Positions 11,401-20,576 of a stretch of 64,000 nt of DNA are shown here, piece after piece. Source of the stretch: Lithodes maja (lineage: Eukaryota; Arthropoda; Malacostraca; Decapoda; Lithodidae); contig JBAKBP010007163.1 in assembly GCA_037953745.1 (NCBI GenBank), positions 38,661-102,660 on the forward strand, given 5' to 3'. How positions within the stretch are numbered: the first letter of the stretch is position 1; each line of letters begins with the position of its first letter. The notes below the pieces were generated by a model. It did not search any database, was not told the DNA's origin, and was given only the letters and a program-made list of their open reading frames with translations. Both the position numbers and the translations under genes were made by a program.

Positions 11401-11416
11401 GAAGGGTTGGGTGTGA
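8408..11416 (+). CDS. CR1 LINE ORF2: endonuclease and reverse transcriptase
   Basis: About 1000 codons in the -1 frame relative to ORF1, open from 8324. Endonuclease: VYYTNCRSLCNKMNELRALI, LTETWI, GGGIAVFVRSSL, IMGDFNFPNIDW, NSDHNSVYFNI. Reverse transcriptase: YRPISLTSIIGKLLESIIAR, DIIYLDFSKAFDRVPHERLM, GVPQGSVLGPLLFLIYINDL and the catalytic KFADDTKI (codons near 10607). The C-terminal part includes HMDYAVQFWCPYYRMDIDSL and HSLERRRVRGDMIEVFKW. It nicks target DNA and reverse transcribes the element RNA at the site. The first in-frame ATG (8621) lies inside the endonuclease domain, so ORF2 is probably reached by frameshifting or by reinitiation at the ORF1 stop. Confidence 0.92.
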   Translation: MLINHRCVSKIESQPHEIDSNNEHSDSVDFPSRSSSSTGKNKLVKNNRKIVANTSNSLSVYYTNCRSLCNKMNELRALISKENIDIIALTETWINTETRHFLAEFDIPGYSLFKYDRTSKRGGGIAVFVRSSLKSCTKSGIRVNNENESVWVEVNEGSETLVIGVMYRPPNMSRNDGTSLWEEIKIASRLSNVCIMGDFNFPNIDWQQQIGDTDSKEFIEVVQDSFLSQFIDTPTRGDNILDLVFSNNEHMINSVEIGDHLGNSDHNSVYFNIQWKGNIRENTTLIPDFRKANYGGLREALLADPMVKKLSRSRCPNECILSQAPVILSQEETSNLVDTYDNFIKSVFNAQNKYIPKRKFRSTQNQPKWMNNRLLDLLGKKRGIYRKIKKGEIHLLAYYQNLSRQVKKDISKEKRNYEIKVANDSKNNPKAFYQLYKSKVRDVIGPLKTSIGKLTGSDLEMCSTLNSQFLSVFTNENLAQFPEVRKVYNDSIENRLSTVTISRNDVVKEIDRLKPHKSPGPDEVYARVLKECRDELSYPLTFLFNKSLETGIVPEAWKLANVVPIFKKGDKSIASNYRPISLTSIIGKLLESIIARKMRNHLETFNLINSSQHGFTQGRSCLTNLLSFFSEVYEAVDNDKSYDIIYLDFSKAFDRVPHERLMRKVEAHGIGGALLGWIRSWLIGRKQRVSINGTKSEWGAVKSGVPQGSVLGPLLFLIYINDLDLGITSRISKFADDTKIGRSIDSDSDIECLQRDLDTLHEWSVNWQMKFNIDKCKVLKIGKMQTNVKYKLANLELENSDCEKDLGVFVSNDLKPRKQCISVRNKANRILGFISRSVSNRTADVILKLYLSLVRPHMDYAVQFWCPYYRMDIDSLERVQRRMTKMIHNIRNLSYEERLKKLGLHSLERRRVRGDMIEVFKWVSGINKGDMTNVLKLSDSERTRTNGFKLDKFRFRKDIGKYWFGNRVVDGWNGLPSAIVGSKTVGSFKIKLDKHMDEKGWV

Positions 11417-11640
11417 AGGGGGATCAGCCGGGTTGGGCCAATCAGCGCTCTGCAGACCCCCATAATCCTGCGTTAATCTCTAACCGTTTTGGTAAGATGA
11501 TCCTCAGGGTATTAGTGTGTGAAGCCTATAATTGGGCTTTGTAATTGAATTGGGGTTGTGTGGGACAGGGATCTGCCTTGCTTAGGCCAATCGGCTTTCT
11601 GCAGACTCCCATTTTCTTATGTTCTTATGTTCTTATGTAG

Positions 11641-12092
11641 CAAGCAACCTCCTACCTAACCCGGTCGACCTTGCTGAGACCAGGCAACAGTCAGTCAGTA
11701 AAACAGGCGGCAATAATCAGTAAAACAATCAGGCAGACAAAGTTTAGCCTAGTCACCTATCGCTCCCTCTAAAAAATTTCATTCCTATTTAATGTTGCTC
11801 TATTCCCTCGTTACTTGATAACTGAGGCACTAAACGGGCGTCCAAAGAAAAAGATGGCCACTCGCTTACTACAGGATAGTAGCTTGCAAGGATGGCGAAG
11901 ATATAGCCTCTACTGAGCACGCCAAATTTGGCATAGAATATATACTGTACATGATCCCATCAAACATGTCCTAGACAAATTTAATGACTAGAATATTTTG
12001 TCATAAATATAATTTGATTTAGTGGGGAGATTGTAGGCACCAATCGAGCAGGACAGTACCCAGGGAAGTCCATATAGTCATACGTTAAGCAG
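11641..12092. other. Unassigned intergenic or intronic DNA
   Basis: AT-rich DNA with no supported exon or transposon border. No long repeat is recognised apart from short low-complexity runs. Confidence 0.4.
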
Positions 12093-12119
12093 TTGCTGGA
12101 ACTCCTCTTTCATTTGCCT

Positions 12120-12556
12120 GGTTTCCCCCACTGTTTCTTGTTGTGGTTGCTCCCCAAGCTGCCTGGCCGAACAGCCCCAAGCCTGAGCAAGGCCAAGGCC
12201 ATAACCGAGCACCCCCACAGAACCCTCCCTGCCGACCACAATAAAGCCTGGGTGACCGAAGCCACTCCATGGCGGGGAGCTGAAGAGGGTGTGGAAACGC
12301 CCGGGAAACCAAAGCCCCACCCAGGGCCCTGTGCCCCTCAGCAATTATGAAGAGAAAGCTGAGGGGCAAAGGAAAAATGTGACACTTTGGCTTCCAATCT
12401 TGGTAGATTGGGAGGTCAATCCACTGAAGAGACACCGTCATTTGAGATCTAGAAAATATATAAGTAAAAGGAACAGTCAGAGTAAGCTATGCAGGGTATG
12501 GCAGAGATCGCTCAGTTCTCACTCTGATAGACCAGCCCATCACCACATGACTAGAA
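12120..12556 (-). mobile_element. SINE with (AAC)n tail, near full length
   Basis: Reading minus, it starts near 12550 (the text matching gatgggctggtctatcagag), runs through the core with tggggctttggtttcccggg, and ends in a degenerate (AAC)-type tail at about 12120-12150. Same family as the copies at 48396-48806 and 50685-51104, which have clear target-site duplications. Non-coding; the apparent ORFs are shadows. Confidence 0.75.
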
Positions 12557-12669
12557 CCCAATCCTCTCAGCATCAGCTAGGAAAGGCCCTAGAAAGCCAC
12601 CTTTGGCGGGGGAATAGCTCCCCTATTTCAACCCCTTTCGGGGTTGGGCACCCGCCCCCCAATGTTTCT

Positions 12670-12780
12670 ATTTAGTTGTGCCTTGATTTTGGCTCTGTCA
12701 CTCTTTCAACCTTTGGAGATGCATGTTATATGCAGCTTTGCCTATTGTCTCCTTCATACGCATACAACAAAATATATACT
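12670..12780 (+). mobile_element. 3' tail fragment of a LINE
   Basis: Text reading ccttgattttggctctgtca and ctctttcaacc, ending in catacaacaaaatatata, matches the 3' end of the LINE fragment at 19720-20095. Non-coding remnant. Confidence 0.6.
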
Positions 12781-12787
12781 CAGTAAA

Positions 12788-13369
12788 ACGGTTACACTAT
12801 TGGGAGCATCAAACATCACTAAAGCTGCATTCGTTGGGAGCGCAGAAGGGAACGTTACTTAATAATATACTCGTGGAAAATCGCAGAGGGTTTAGTACCG
12901 AATCTACATACCCCAATAGTCATGAAGTTCAGTGATAGGATCTATCTATCTATCTATCTATTGCCTGACGCCGTGATCCCCGAAGGGGTGGCCACGAACG
13001 AACCGCCCCCATGCACCTCTGTCCCCAGTCAGTCGACGCCCCTCCCCCCAACCAGCACCGCCTTCGTTCATGTACTTCCTCACTCCTCACATGCGATATC
13101 CACAGGATGAAAAATCGGGGTGCTATGGGAAAGCTGTGAAAGGGTTAGTTATCACATATAGAGGACCGCATCTCTTCAACAAACTTCCGTGTCGAGTAGG
13201 AGACATGAGGGGCATCTCATTAGACAGCTTCAAGAGAGTCCTCGATGTCGAGCTGCAAAAAGTGCCAGACGAGCCCATCTTCGTAGGGGAGCGCTCCACC
13301 CCATCGAACAGTCTGGTACACCAATTTTCAAGCCACAACGAAGGGCGATGCACTCCTCGATGCCACTAG
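12788..13369 (+). pseudogene. C-terminal fragment of the CCCH-type LINE, split by a SINE
   Basis: Translated in broken frames it gives an equivalent of LHYWERLRALNLYSLERR (from 12791), then after 13089 GPHLFNKLPCRVGDMRGISL, DSFKRVLDVELQKVPDEPIF and the terminal stop at 13369. This matches the C-terminus of the minus-strand LINE at 2060-2764. A tailed SINE at about 12940-13070 sits between the two parts. Confidence 0.8.
12940..13070 (-). mobile_element. SINE fragment with (TAGA)n tail inside a LINE
   Basis: On the plus strand a TCTA run (12940-12962) is followed by ttgcctgacgccgtgatccc and a GC-rich core ending near 13070. The same unit is at 14620-14780, 36080-36463 (diverged) and 51130-51250. 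The simple-repeat tail at one end fits a retroposed element on the minus strand. Confidence 0.65.
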
Positions 13370-13490
13370 CAAACTCCACATAGGAGAGCATAGGTGATCA
13401 CTCATACTCTTGAGTCTTGATACTTTAAAAGAAATAACATCACACTGAGCTATAGAACATTCTTAGTAGAGGGTGAGGGCTGATCCTATC

Positions 13491-14241
13491 CATAAGAACA
13501 CAAGAAAATGGGAGTCTGCAAAAAGCCGATCGGCCCATACAAGGCAGATCCCTGTCACACCCAATCCCAATTACAAGGCCCAATTATAGGCCCAACTCAC
13601 TAATGCCTTGAGTACTGACCCCACCAAAATGGTCAGAGATTAACACAAGATAACGGGGGTCTGCTGAGCGCCGATTGGCCCACACCTGGTAGATCCCCCT
13701 CACACCCAACCCATCTCGTCAATATGCCTATCTAATGTTATCTTAAAGCTCCCTATCGTTCCCGATCCCACTACATCACTTGGTAGCCTTTTCCACCCAT
13801 CTACAACTCTGTTACCAAACCAATATTTGCCTATATCTTTTCTGAAACGAAATTTATCTAATTTATAACCATTTGTTCGAGTTCTTTCGCTATCACTGAG
13901 CTTCAGTACATTTTTCATGTCTCCTTTATTTACCCCACTGAACCACTTGAACACTTCTATCATATCCCCTCTAACTCTGCGTCTTTCTAACGAATGTAAG
14001 CCTAATTTGTTCAACCTTTCTTCATATGGTAGATTTCTAATATTATGAATCATTTTTGTCATTCTTCGCTGTACTCTCTCCAAGGAATCTATATCCATTC
14101 TGTAATAAGGACACCAAAATTGGACAGCATAATCCATATGAGGTCTTACTAATGACAAGTAAAGTTTCAAGATAACATCGGCAGTTCTGTTACTCACACT
14201 CCTTGAGATGAACCCCAGAATCCTGTTTGCCTTGTTACGTA
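13491..14241 (-). pseudogene. 5'-truncated copy of the CR1 LINE
   Basis: Minus strand: the frame is open from 14241 to the stop near 13700, reading RNKANRILGFISRSVSNRTA, then MDYAVQFWCPYYRMDIDSLE, and ends with a residue run like that of the full element at 7.4-11.6 kb. A 3' UTR continues to the CATAAGAACA tail at 13491. It covers only the last 180 or so codons, as expected for incomplete reverse transcription. The amino-acid match to the full copy is very close, so both are young. Confidence 0.9.
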
Positions 14242-14319
14242 ATCCAGAGTGAGGATTGGCATCCTCTACCCAACCTTAGCCGTTTCTGTCTCTTTTACTG
14301 AATTACCATTCCTTCTAGG

Positions 14320-14548
14320 TGCTGGCGATCGCCCGATTGGGTGGCACTGCAAGGGGGGCTGCAAACAGTGGGGTCATTGCCCCGGGGGTGCAAGCCCGTG
14401 GACTAATGGTCCCCTCCCTCGCTACCCTCTCAGAGACAGATCTCATCTCTCCCTGGCTCCTTCGGGGACCCAAGCATCTGGAGCGACTTCAGTCTACCGG
14501 ACTCGGAACTGTTCGGACAGACAGTCTCGGGAACTACAACAACATTCA
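14320..14548 (+). mobile_element. Diverged SINE with (AAC) tail, directly abutting the CR1 copy
   Basis: It carries the text gatcgcccgattgggtggca and a GC-rich core, and ends in gggaactacaacaacattc. The tail and last part match the AAC-tailed SINE group, but the body differs from the copies at 48.4 and 50.7 kb, so it is a separate subfamily. Confidence 0.5.
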
Positions 14549-14619
14549 TGGTAGATTTTTATGATACGTTTATATTACACATACCGGTAATCTTTGTAAT
14601 ACAGTACTGTATAAGATTA

Positions 14620-14780
14620 AGGGAGAGGTGGAAGGATGGAGTGAGGAAGTATAATATGAATGAAGGCGGTGCTGGTTGGGAGGAGGGGCATCAATTGACT
14701 GGGGACAGAGGTGCATGGGGCGGTTCGTTCGTTGCCACCCCTTCGGGGATCACAGCGTCAGGCAATAGATAGATAGATAA
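14620..14780 (+). mobile_element. SINE fragment with (TAGA)n tail
   Basis: Includes tgactggggacagaggtgca and gttgccaccccttcgggg, and ends in caatagatagatagataag. Reverse-complement copies are at 12940-13070 and 51130-51250. Confidence 0.65.
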
Positions 14781-14789
14781 GATTAATAT

Positions 14790-15384
14790 AGTTGTTATAC
14801 AGTAATGACTTATATGAATATTGAAGCTAGAAAAATTACATCTATCCTTCTCAAGGGCAAGGAAGACACACCAGAAGCCCGCCCGACATGGTACAAATGT
14901 TGTTGGTAATAGCGAATGTGATGCCAAGTTCTCCCTCATGAATTACTACTCAGTTCCCTGTTCTTGTAAGGTATGGTGTAGACAACGCCTTTCCCACAGG
15001 CTTCAGGGGGGTATGGTTGCTTTTTCTGGACTCCCTTGTCCCTCATGTTTAACACCATTAGTTTTTAAATTTTAAGACGTTCTTTCCATTAATTTGGCAA
15101 TTTTAAGACCTTTCACCCAATTTCTTTGTCAATTTAAATGTGGATTTTTTCCTGGTGAGCGATAGCAAGCCTGAAATTTTAGGAGAAACTGGCCTTTGGC
15201 TACCAAAGAATGTACAAATTTATCTTGAAAGGGGGTCTCCAAAGAGATAGCAGATAATGGACTAATAAAACACTGCTTAGCTTTTCAAGTATGATAATTC
15301 TTATACAGTACAATATTTCACAATAATATCCCAAATTATGTAACAAAAGTTTAGCCCGAGTCACCCCTAAGATACGGTGTTTGC
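14790..15384. other. Repeat-derived DNA without a gene
   Basis: No exon is supported. From about 15060 to 15240 the text (attttaagacctttcaccc, ttttttcctggtgagcgatag) resembles the palindromic repeat family also seen at 30.84-30.97, 53.9-54.05 and 59.1-59.37 kb. The rest is unassigned. Confidence 0.45.
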
Positions 15385-15387
15385 TAA

Positions 15388-15598
15388 AGCCGCTATCACA
15401 CGAGCACTTTTTCCGTCCATTTTCCATGAGCAAGTATTTTCTCGTATCACTTCGGGACTTGTTCGCACTGGTATCGGTAACTAAACTGAAGGTAGATTAT
15501 GTTATGCGGCTGAACTCTGATAAAGTGTAAATTTTTAAGCTTCCAGACCATAATTGCCCATAAAAATTGCTCGAAAAATGGCCCGTGTGACTCCGGCT
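15388..15598. mobile_element. PIF/Harbinger-like MITE, copy 1
   Basis: Terminal inverted repeats AGCCGCTATCACACGAGCA and, inverted, AGCCGGAGTCACACGGGC. The element is flanked by TAA on both sides (15385-15387 and 15599-15601), the 3-base target duplication typical of PIF/Harbinger transposons. 211 bases, non-coding. Two more copies lie within 3 kb. Confidence 0.8.
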
Positions 15599-15633
15599 TA
15601 AGCAGGGAGTCAAACTGGGGCAATTTGGTTGGA

Positions 15634-15842
15634 ATGAATGTGAGAAAGAATACGGGAATATTAACAGGTAATTGTATTCTTCTGGCCATTTTATCACTTC
15701 CAGAATGAATGTGAGAAAGAATATAGGAAAATTGACAGGAAATTGTATTGTTTATGCTTTTTATCACTTCCAGAATGAATGTGAGAAAGAATACGGAATT
15801 AACAGGTAATTGTATTCTTCTGGCCATTTTATCACTTCCAAA
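15634..15842. repeat. Three-copy tandem repeat of about 73 bases
   Basis: The unit gaatgaatgtgagaaagaat is followed by an AT-rich part and ccattttatcacttcca, repeated three times with small indels. A preceding gcagggagtcaaact resembles a hAT-type terminus (compare CAGGGTGTCAAAC at 17140), so it may be the inside of a decayed hAT-like element. Confidence 0.7.
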
Positions 15843-15889
15843 AACATAATGAATTATAGGCTAAACCATAATCTTAGCTTTCCATATTC

Positions 15890-15970
15890 TGTACAATAAT
15901 AAACACTAAAAGGCTCTGTCTCGAGTCGGCCACCCCCAGATTTAAAAAAAAAAAAAAAAAAAAAAAAATA
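15890..15970. repeat. LINE tail fragment with a long poly(A) run
   Basis: ctcgagtcggccacccccag matches the reverse complement of the LINE 3' UTR motif (gggggtggccgactcgag) seen at 39.2, 45.6 and 46.4 kb. It is followed by about 27 A residues. Confidence 0.6.
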
Positions 15971-16428
15971 AACAAAATTGGGGAATGGGCCTGAGTGAAT
16001 AGATAGATGTATAGAAAAGGAAGGAACTAATTTTGTTTTCTTTGACACCTTGCTGGTACAGAGAGGGTTAACCAAACTATCTGTCAATTTCTCTTTCCGT
16101 ACCTCTTACATAACATAAGAAAAATGGAAATCTGAAGACGGATCACTCGGTCTTTTAAAACCCTTTGAGTACCAGCGTATGTGTTATATATTATTTAAAA
16201 TTAAAAAATGGCGCCATCATACCGAAAAGGTTTGTTATTGTAGCCTTATTTGGGAGTGTGCCTTCTATGGGAGGATGTCTTATGTGCCAAGAAATATGGT
16301 ATGTTCTGGGTGCGGTGTCCCGAGTTCGAATACCAGGAGGACCATATGCTTTCATTAGTCTATTCAAGTAAATTGGGGTTTGTAATTGATGATTAATGTT
16401 AAGAACGGGGTGTTACTTATGTGATGTA

Positions 16429-16621
16429 CAGGTCTCCCTTGATTTACGATTGGGTTACGTTCCTGAAAACCCAGTCTTAAATAGAAAAAATCATATAGCA
16501 AACCCTAAAATTAATGGGGTAAATGGGGATGCGTTCTCGGACCAGCCAAAACCCAAACACAAACGCCTAAAAACCTATAATAATATCGTAAATCGGGGCA
16601 TCGGATAGTGAGGGAGACCTG
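16429..16621. mobile_element. pogo-like MITE, copy 1
   Basis: 193 bases with inverted ends CAGGTCTCCCTTGATTTACG and CAGGTCTCCCTCACTATCCG (reverse complement of the right end), flanked by TA on each side. CAG..CTG ends with TA duplication fit the pogo/Tigger branch of the Tc1-mariner superfamily. Sister copies are at 27234-27417 and 40747-40937. Non-coding. Confidence 0.8.
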
Positions 16622-16911
16622 TAGAGTAACGAAGCTGAAATCGGCGTTGCCTTGCCTTGAACCGAAAATAATTTGATCATGTTACATTATGTATTACATG
16701 TTAATACCAGTAATTTTCCAATAATACATTACAGGTAGAGAAATAGAGCCTACAGTATAGACTATTTGCGGAAAGTAGGTGAGAAATCATGACCTCTGTA
16801 ACTCAAAAAGGGCTAGAGCAAATTGGCTGTAAATTTCCACATCTATTCCTTGACTAAGTCTTCCCAAATGGTAGAAATATTTGCTCGATTACTCTAGTCA
16901 TTTTTTAGTTA

Positions 16912-17124
16912 AGCCGCTGTCACACGAGCACTTTTTCCGGCAATTCTCTACGAGCAAATTTTTTCTCGTAATATTTTGGGACTTTTTCGCACTGGTATCG
17001 GCAATTAGACTGAAGGTAGATTAAGTTAGGCGGCTGAATTCTGATAAAAGTGTAATTTTTGTAAGCTTCCAGACCATAATTGCCCGTAAAAATTGCTCAA
17101 AAAAGGGCTCGTGTGACTGCGGCT
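16912..17124. mobile_element. PIF/Harbinger-like MITE, copy 2
   Basis: Ends AGCCGCTGTCACACGAGCA and, inverted, AGCCGCAGTCACACGAGCC; flanked by TTA on both sides (16909-16911 and 17125-17127). 213 bases, non-coding. Confidence 0.82.
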
Positions 17125-17139
17125 TTACAGAGGTTAGAG

Positions 17140-17557
17140 CAGGGTGTCAAACGAAGGCAGAGTCCATTCTTTTCTATCTATCTATCTATTGCCGGACGCC
17201 TTACTCCCCTTACGAGGGTGGCCATACACAGAATGCTCCAAGCGGACCTATTCCCTATGAGAGGGACAACCCGAGCCAGTTTAGTGAAGGACTTAGAGGA
17301 TTGACCACTCGTTCTTATCAGTCTTTATTATTGTATATGCAAATATGAAATTGTGGTTTATAGTTCAGATTATGTCTTTGGAAGTGATAAAATGGCCAAA
17401 ACAATGCTATTTCATGTTATTTTCTTGTATTCCTCATATTAATTTGTTTATAGTTTAGATTATGTCTTTGGACGTGATAAAATGGCCAAAACAAGGCTAT
17501 TTCACGTTATTTTCTTGTATAAGTTTTCAAATAAAATTGCTCCGGTTTGACACCCTG
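17140..17557. mobile_element. hAT-like MITE carrying a SINE
   Basis: Inverted ends CAGGGTGTCAAAC are flanked by an exact 8-base duplication GGTTAGAG (17132-17139 and 17558-17565), the target size of hAT elements, whose ends often start CAGGG. Inside is a TCTA-tailed SINE fragment (about 17175-17310) and a roughly 100-base internal tandem duplication (gattatgtctttgga occurs twice). No transposase. Confidence 0.82.
17175..17310 (-). mobile_element. SINE fragment with (TAGA)n tail
   Basis: A TCTA run followed by ttgccggacgccttactccc and text through gacttagaggattgacc. It is the reverse complement of the 3' part of the SINE at 43687-44140. Confidence 0.7.
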
Positions 17558-17603
17558 GGTTAGAGGTCATGATTTCTGGCCTACTTACCGCGAACAGACT
17601 ATA

Positions 17604-18089
17604 GCCCAGAAGCTACATGCTAAACTGTAAACTGCACTCAACTTTATAGAATGTTTATAAGGTATGTACAAAGAGTTACTACACCGTTTTCTTTATTCAG
17701 AGAGTTACTATGACGTTTTCTTTACTTGGAAAGAAACTGTCACGTCTCCATATGGACTGTTCATCTATTACAAGTTTTTTTTATAGCAAGGTAAGTTGCT
17801 AATTATGACAACCTGATATTAATTAAATGCCTTATATTATGAAAACATGACAGCAAAATGACACAAAGATATGACTTTCTTAGTTTTGCCGCTAGGATGC
17901 GAGATGTGAGACTGAACCGTACCTCTTATGGAGAAATTATACCCATACGTTCTATTGTGATGACACGACAAGTTTCAGAGTCGAAACTTTTTATGCTATC
18001 ACAATAAACTTTTTTCCGTGGAGTGGGTAAATTTTCGCATTCAAATATTCACGGCACTGTCAATTTCGCTTTCCGTACCTCTTACATAA
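17604..18089. other. Unassigned AT-rich DNA
   Basis: No exon is recognised. Short imperfect direct repeats of agagttactac/agagttactatg occur at about 17665-17710. Nothing else can be supported. Confidence 0.4.
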
Positions 18090-18288
18090 GGCCGCTGTCA
18101 CATGAGCGCTTTTTCCATCAATTCTCCATGAGCAAGTATTTTCTCATATTATTTCGGGACATTTTTGCACTGGTATCGATAACTAGGCTGAAGGTAGATT
18201 ATGTTAGGTGGCTGAATTCAGATAAAGTGTCATTTTTAAAGCTTCCAGACCATAATTGCCCGTAAAAATTGCTCGTGTGACTCCGGCT
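18090..18288. mobile_element. PIF/Harbinger-like MITE, copy 3
   Basis: Ends GGCCGCTGTCACATGAGCG and, inverted, AGCCGGAGTCACACGAGCA; TAA on both sides (18087-18089 and 18289-18291). 199 bases. Together with copies 1 and 2 it forms a local cluster of three. Confidence 0.8.
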
Positions 18289-18383
18289 TAAGAACAGAAG
18301 AAAAATGGAAATCTGCAGACAGATAACTCGGTCTATTAAGTGTATGTTAGTACAGTATATATTAAGTAGCAAGAAATCAGCTG

Positions 18384-18592
18384 TTAACCCCATTCAGCAC
18401 CATGACGTAACTTTCATCATAATCTGGTTACCATTAGTTGATTTTCTTTAGCTTATATTTAACCTCTAGGATTCAAAGGGGTAAATACGATCTCAGTAAG
18501 CCCTCTGAATAACATAGGTCCTTCTTAAACTGCATAAAATCATCTAATTTTAGCCAGAATCAAAAGTAAAAAGGCGTCATGGTGCTGAAATT
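18384..18592. mobile_element. TTAA MITE (cagcaccatgac family)
   Basis: Left end TTAACCCCATTCAGCACCAT; right end contains catggtgctgaaa but lacks the final GGGGTTAA. The internal text (tagccagaatc, tttagcttatatttaacctc) matches the copies at 24363-24580 and 36806-37022. Non-coding. Confidence 0.65.
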
Positions 18593-18689
18593 TGTGTCCG
18601 GTAAAGAAAAGAGCAAGTACAGTATCGTCTACATGTGCAATATCAACAATTCTCAATACTGTACTGCTGTGTCTACTGACCCATATAGA

Positions 18690-19520
18690 GGCCATTTAGC
18701 CTTTCAATTAATTTGATATTTCTTCAAGCTAACATTTTACTAATTTATTCAGTTTAGAAAGAATTTGTCAGAGTAAAATGGATGCCCTAGATATTTTTGA
18801 TCCCTTTGATACCTAGAGGTCCTTCCTAAACTACATAAAACTGTATAATGTTAGCCGTAATAATGTTCTTTTATTTTTCTGGCTAAATTGGTTGTACTGT
18901 ACTGTATTTTATTCAGTTTAAGAGGAATATGTGAGAGTAGAAGGGATAAATAAGATGGTTTCTACCCCTTTGATACCTAGAGGTCCTTCCTAAACTACAT
19001 ACAATTCTGTAATGTTAGCCATAATCATTTGAAAATGATGTGATCTGATTGTAATTATAATGTAAAACTAGCAAAATAAACAAACCAAAACAGGGACGAC
19101 ACAATATAAAGGCAAAAGAACTTATCAAAATTGCTATGTGGATATAACGCATTAGCAAAATAATAATAATAATAACAATAATAATCTTTATATTTCATAT
19201 ACAGTATTTATGTTTATATATTAGTCTCAGCAAGGTGGGCCACAGAAGCAAAAAATCACATGAAATATCAACAAAAGCCACAGACCAAAAAATATATGTA
19301 TCTTTCTTGCTCAGTACCGGCGATGTCTTTTTCATTCGATTTCAGGTACATTTAGACAATTCTATGGAGTTTAGAAAAAATATATGGTAGCTATAAGGAC
19401 TGAGATGGTCTGTAGCCTTTAAATGGGTAGACATCCTTCGTACGCTGAATACAATTGTCTAAACAGTAGCCAGAATAATATGAAAAAGGACAAGGCCGGT
19501 ACAAAAGGGGTTAGCATAAA
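18690..19520. repeat. Several decayed TTAA-MITE fragments and one retroelement tail
   Basis: At about 18700-19025 there are two partial copies sharing ccctttgatacctagaggtc and aatgttagccataat. At 19060-19165 there is a minus-oriented tail of the retroelement that ends at about 44.74 kb. A (TAA)n-rich stretch lies at 19158-19182. At 19312-19512 another MITE relative (ctcagtaccggcgatgtc, then ggccggtacaaaaggggtta) is seen. No gene. Confidence 0.55.
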
Positions 19521-19539
19521 AAGGAGGAAATTCACTCCC

Positions 19540-19715
19540 AAGATTCAATGTGTTATTTTCTGGACTTGACTTGGGAGGGTCAGCCAGGGAATGGGTGTTG
19601 GAATTTACAGCCCATTTTCTCTAGCCCTTGTAGAGTTACAGAGGATAGGGGTAAAGATTTTTGGCCTACCTATAATGAATGGACAATAACAAAGTGGGTA
19701 TCACACGAGAGCTTG
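19540..19715. mobile_element. Partial MITE of the 21988-22202 family
   Basis: It shares ttacagaggatagggg and ggcctacc, then ataatgaatggac, with the right half of that family. The left half is missing. Non-coding. Confidence 0.5.
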
Positions 19716-19719
19716 TATA

Positions 19720-20095
19720 TTCAAGATTTGATGGTCAACAATTTTCCAGCAACTTTCCTGGAATCCTTTATAGTGTTATACCACCCCCTCTTTGTAGAGC
19801 ACATAGCACCCGTCTTGCAACTCAATCCCACCCCTACTCTGTGCAACTCTCTAACCCAAGAGTGCAACATTATTCCCAGTCTTTCTTCTATTCAACAGCT
19901 GAGCTCTGGAACTCTCTCCTAGAATCAGTCGTTCCCTCTTCCAATGACTTAAATTGCTTCAAACTCAGTGTTTCCAGGCTTTTTGGCTCAAACGTCCCTT
20001 GATTTTGGCCCTGTCACTCTTTCAACTCTGGAAGAGGCACTCGCTAAAGGCAGTTCTGCCTTTTGTCTATCTCACTCGCATAACAAAAAATATAC
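19720..20095 (+). pseudogene. C-terminal LINE fragment
   Basis: The plus frame reads VQLSNPRVQHYSQSFFYSTA, then ELWNSLLESVVPSSNDLNC and FKLSVSRLFGSNVP, then stop at 20002, followed by a 3' tail. It matches the minus-strand LINE at 51.79-53.04 kb. This is the conserved C-terminal end of a CR1/Jockey-like LINE; reverse transcriptase is absent. Confidence 0.75.
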
Positions 20096-20477
20096 ATACA
20101 AAACTTAACTGAATGTAGATTAATTCTGGCACACAAATTATTTAAAAAAAATACCTCATACACTGCCAGATCAGGATTGGATTAATGTTTCAAAAACACT
20201 AGTGTAATGCCAGTTTAAGTCTGACATAACACAGAAACATATTTAAATACACAATATTAAGCAAAGTGTGTTTGAATTGGTGTTAGAAATTATTTAATGT
20301 TAAATAAGCCTATACAACTTATTAATAATTAATTCTTTAAATTCAAACTCTGTTGAACTAATTAATCAACAAAATCCAAACAAAGGACACTCTAGCCAAG
20401 CCACTCGCACCATATCCCATCATTCTCAACTCAGCCACATCAATTTATCCACAATAGGAACTGACCAAACCCCCTTA

Positions 20478-20576
20478 ACCCCTTCAGTCTGATGACCCAT
20501 TTTCTGTTTCATTCTGGCTAACATTAGACAATTTTATGCAGTTTAAGGACATATGTTATTTAAATGGTTTACCAAG
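20478..20576. mobile_element. Half of a TTAA MITE
   Basis: It starts TTAACCCCTTCAGTCTGATG, continues with tctggctaacattagacaat, then stops abruptly where the LINE fragment begins. The right half is absent. Confidence 0.55.

Larger units (their letters stand above)
7411..11640 (+). mobile_element. CR1-type LINE, nearly complete
   Basis: It contains two long open ORFs: ORF1 with an SGNH esterase domain and ORF2 with endonuclease plus reverse transcriptase. A 3' UTR of about 220 bases ends in an octamer run (ttcttatgttcttatgttct, about 11616-11640), the tail style typical of the CR1/L2 group. The 5' border is uncertain. A 5'-truncated second copy lies on the opposite strand at 13491-14241. Both frames being open over about 3.9 kb suggests recent insertion. 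Confidence 0.85.
16754..17603. mobile_element. Composite nest: one MITE interrupted by two others
   Basis: The outer element has ends like the 21988-22202 MITE (atagactatttgcggaaagt on the left, gcgaacagactatagc on the right). It is interrupted by a PIF-like MITE (16912-17124) and a hAT-like MITE (17140-17557), which itself holds a SINE. Without the insertions the outer element would be about 220 bases, its normal size. Confidence 0.7.
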
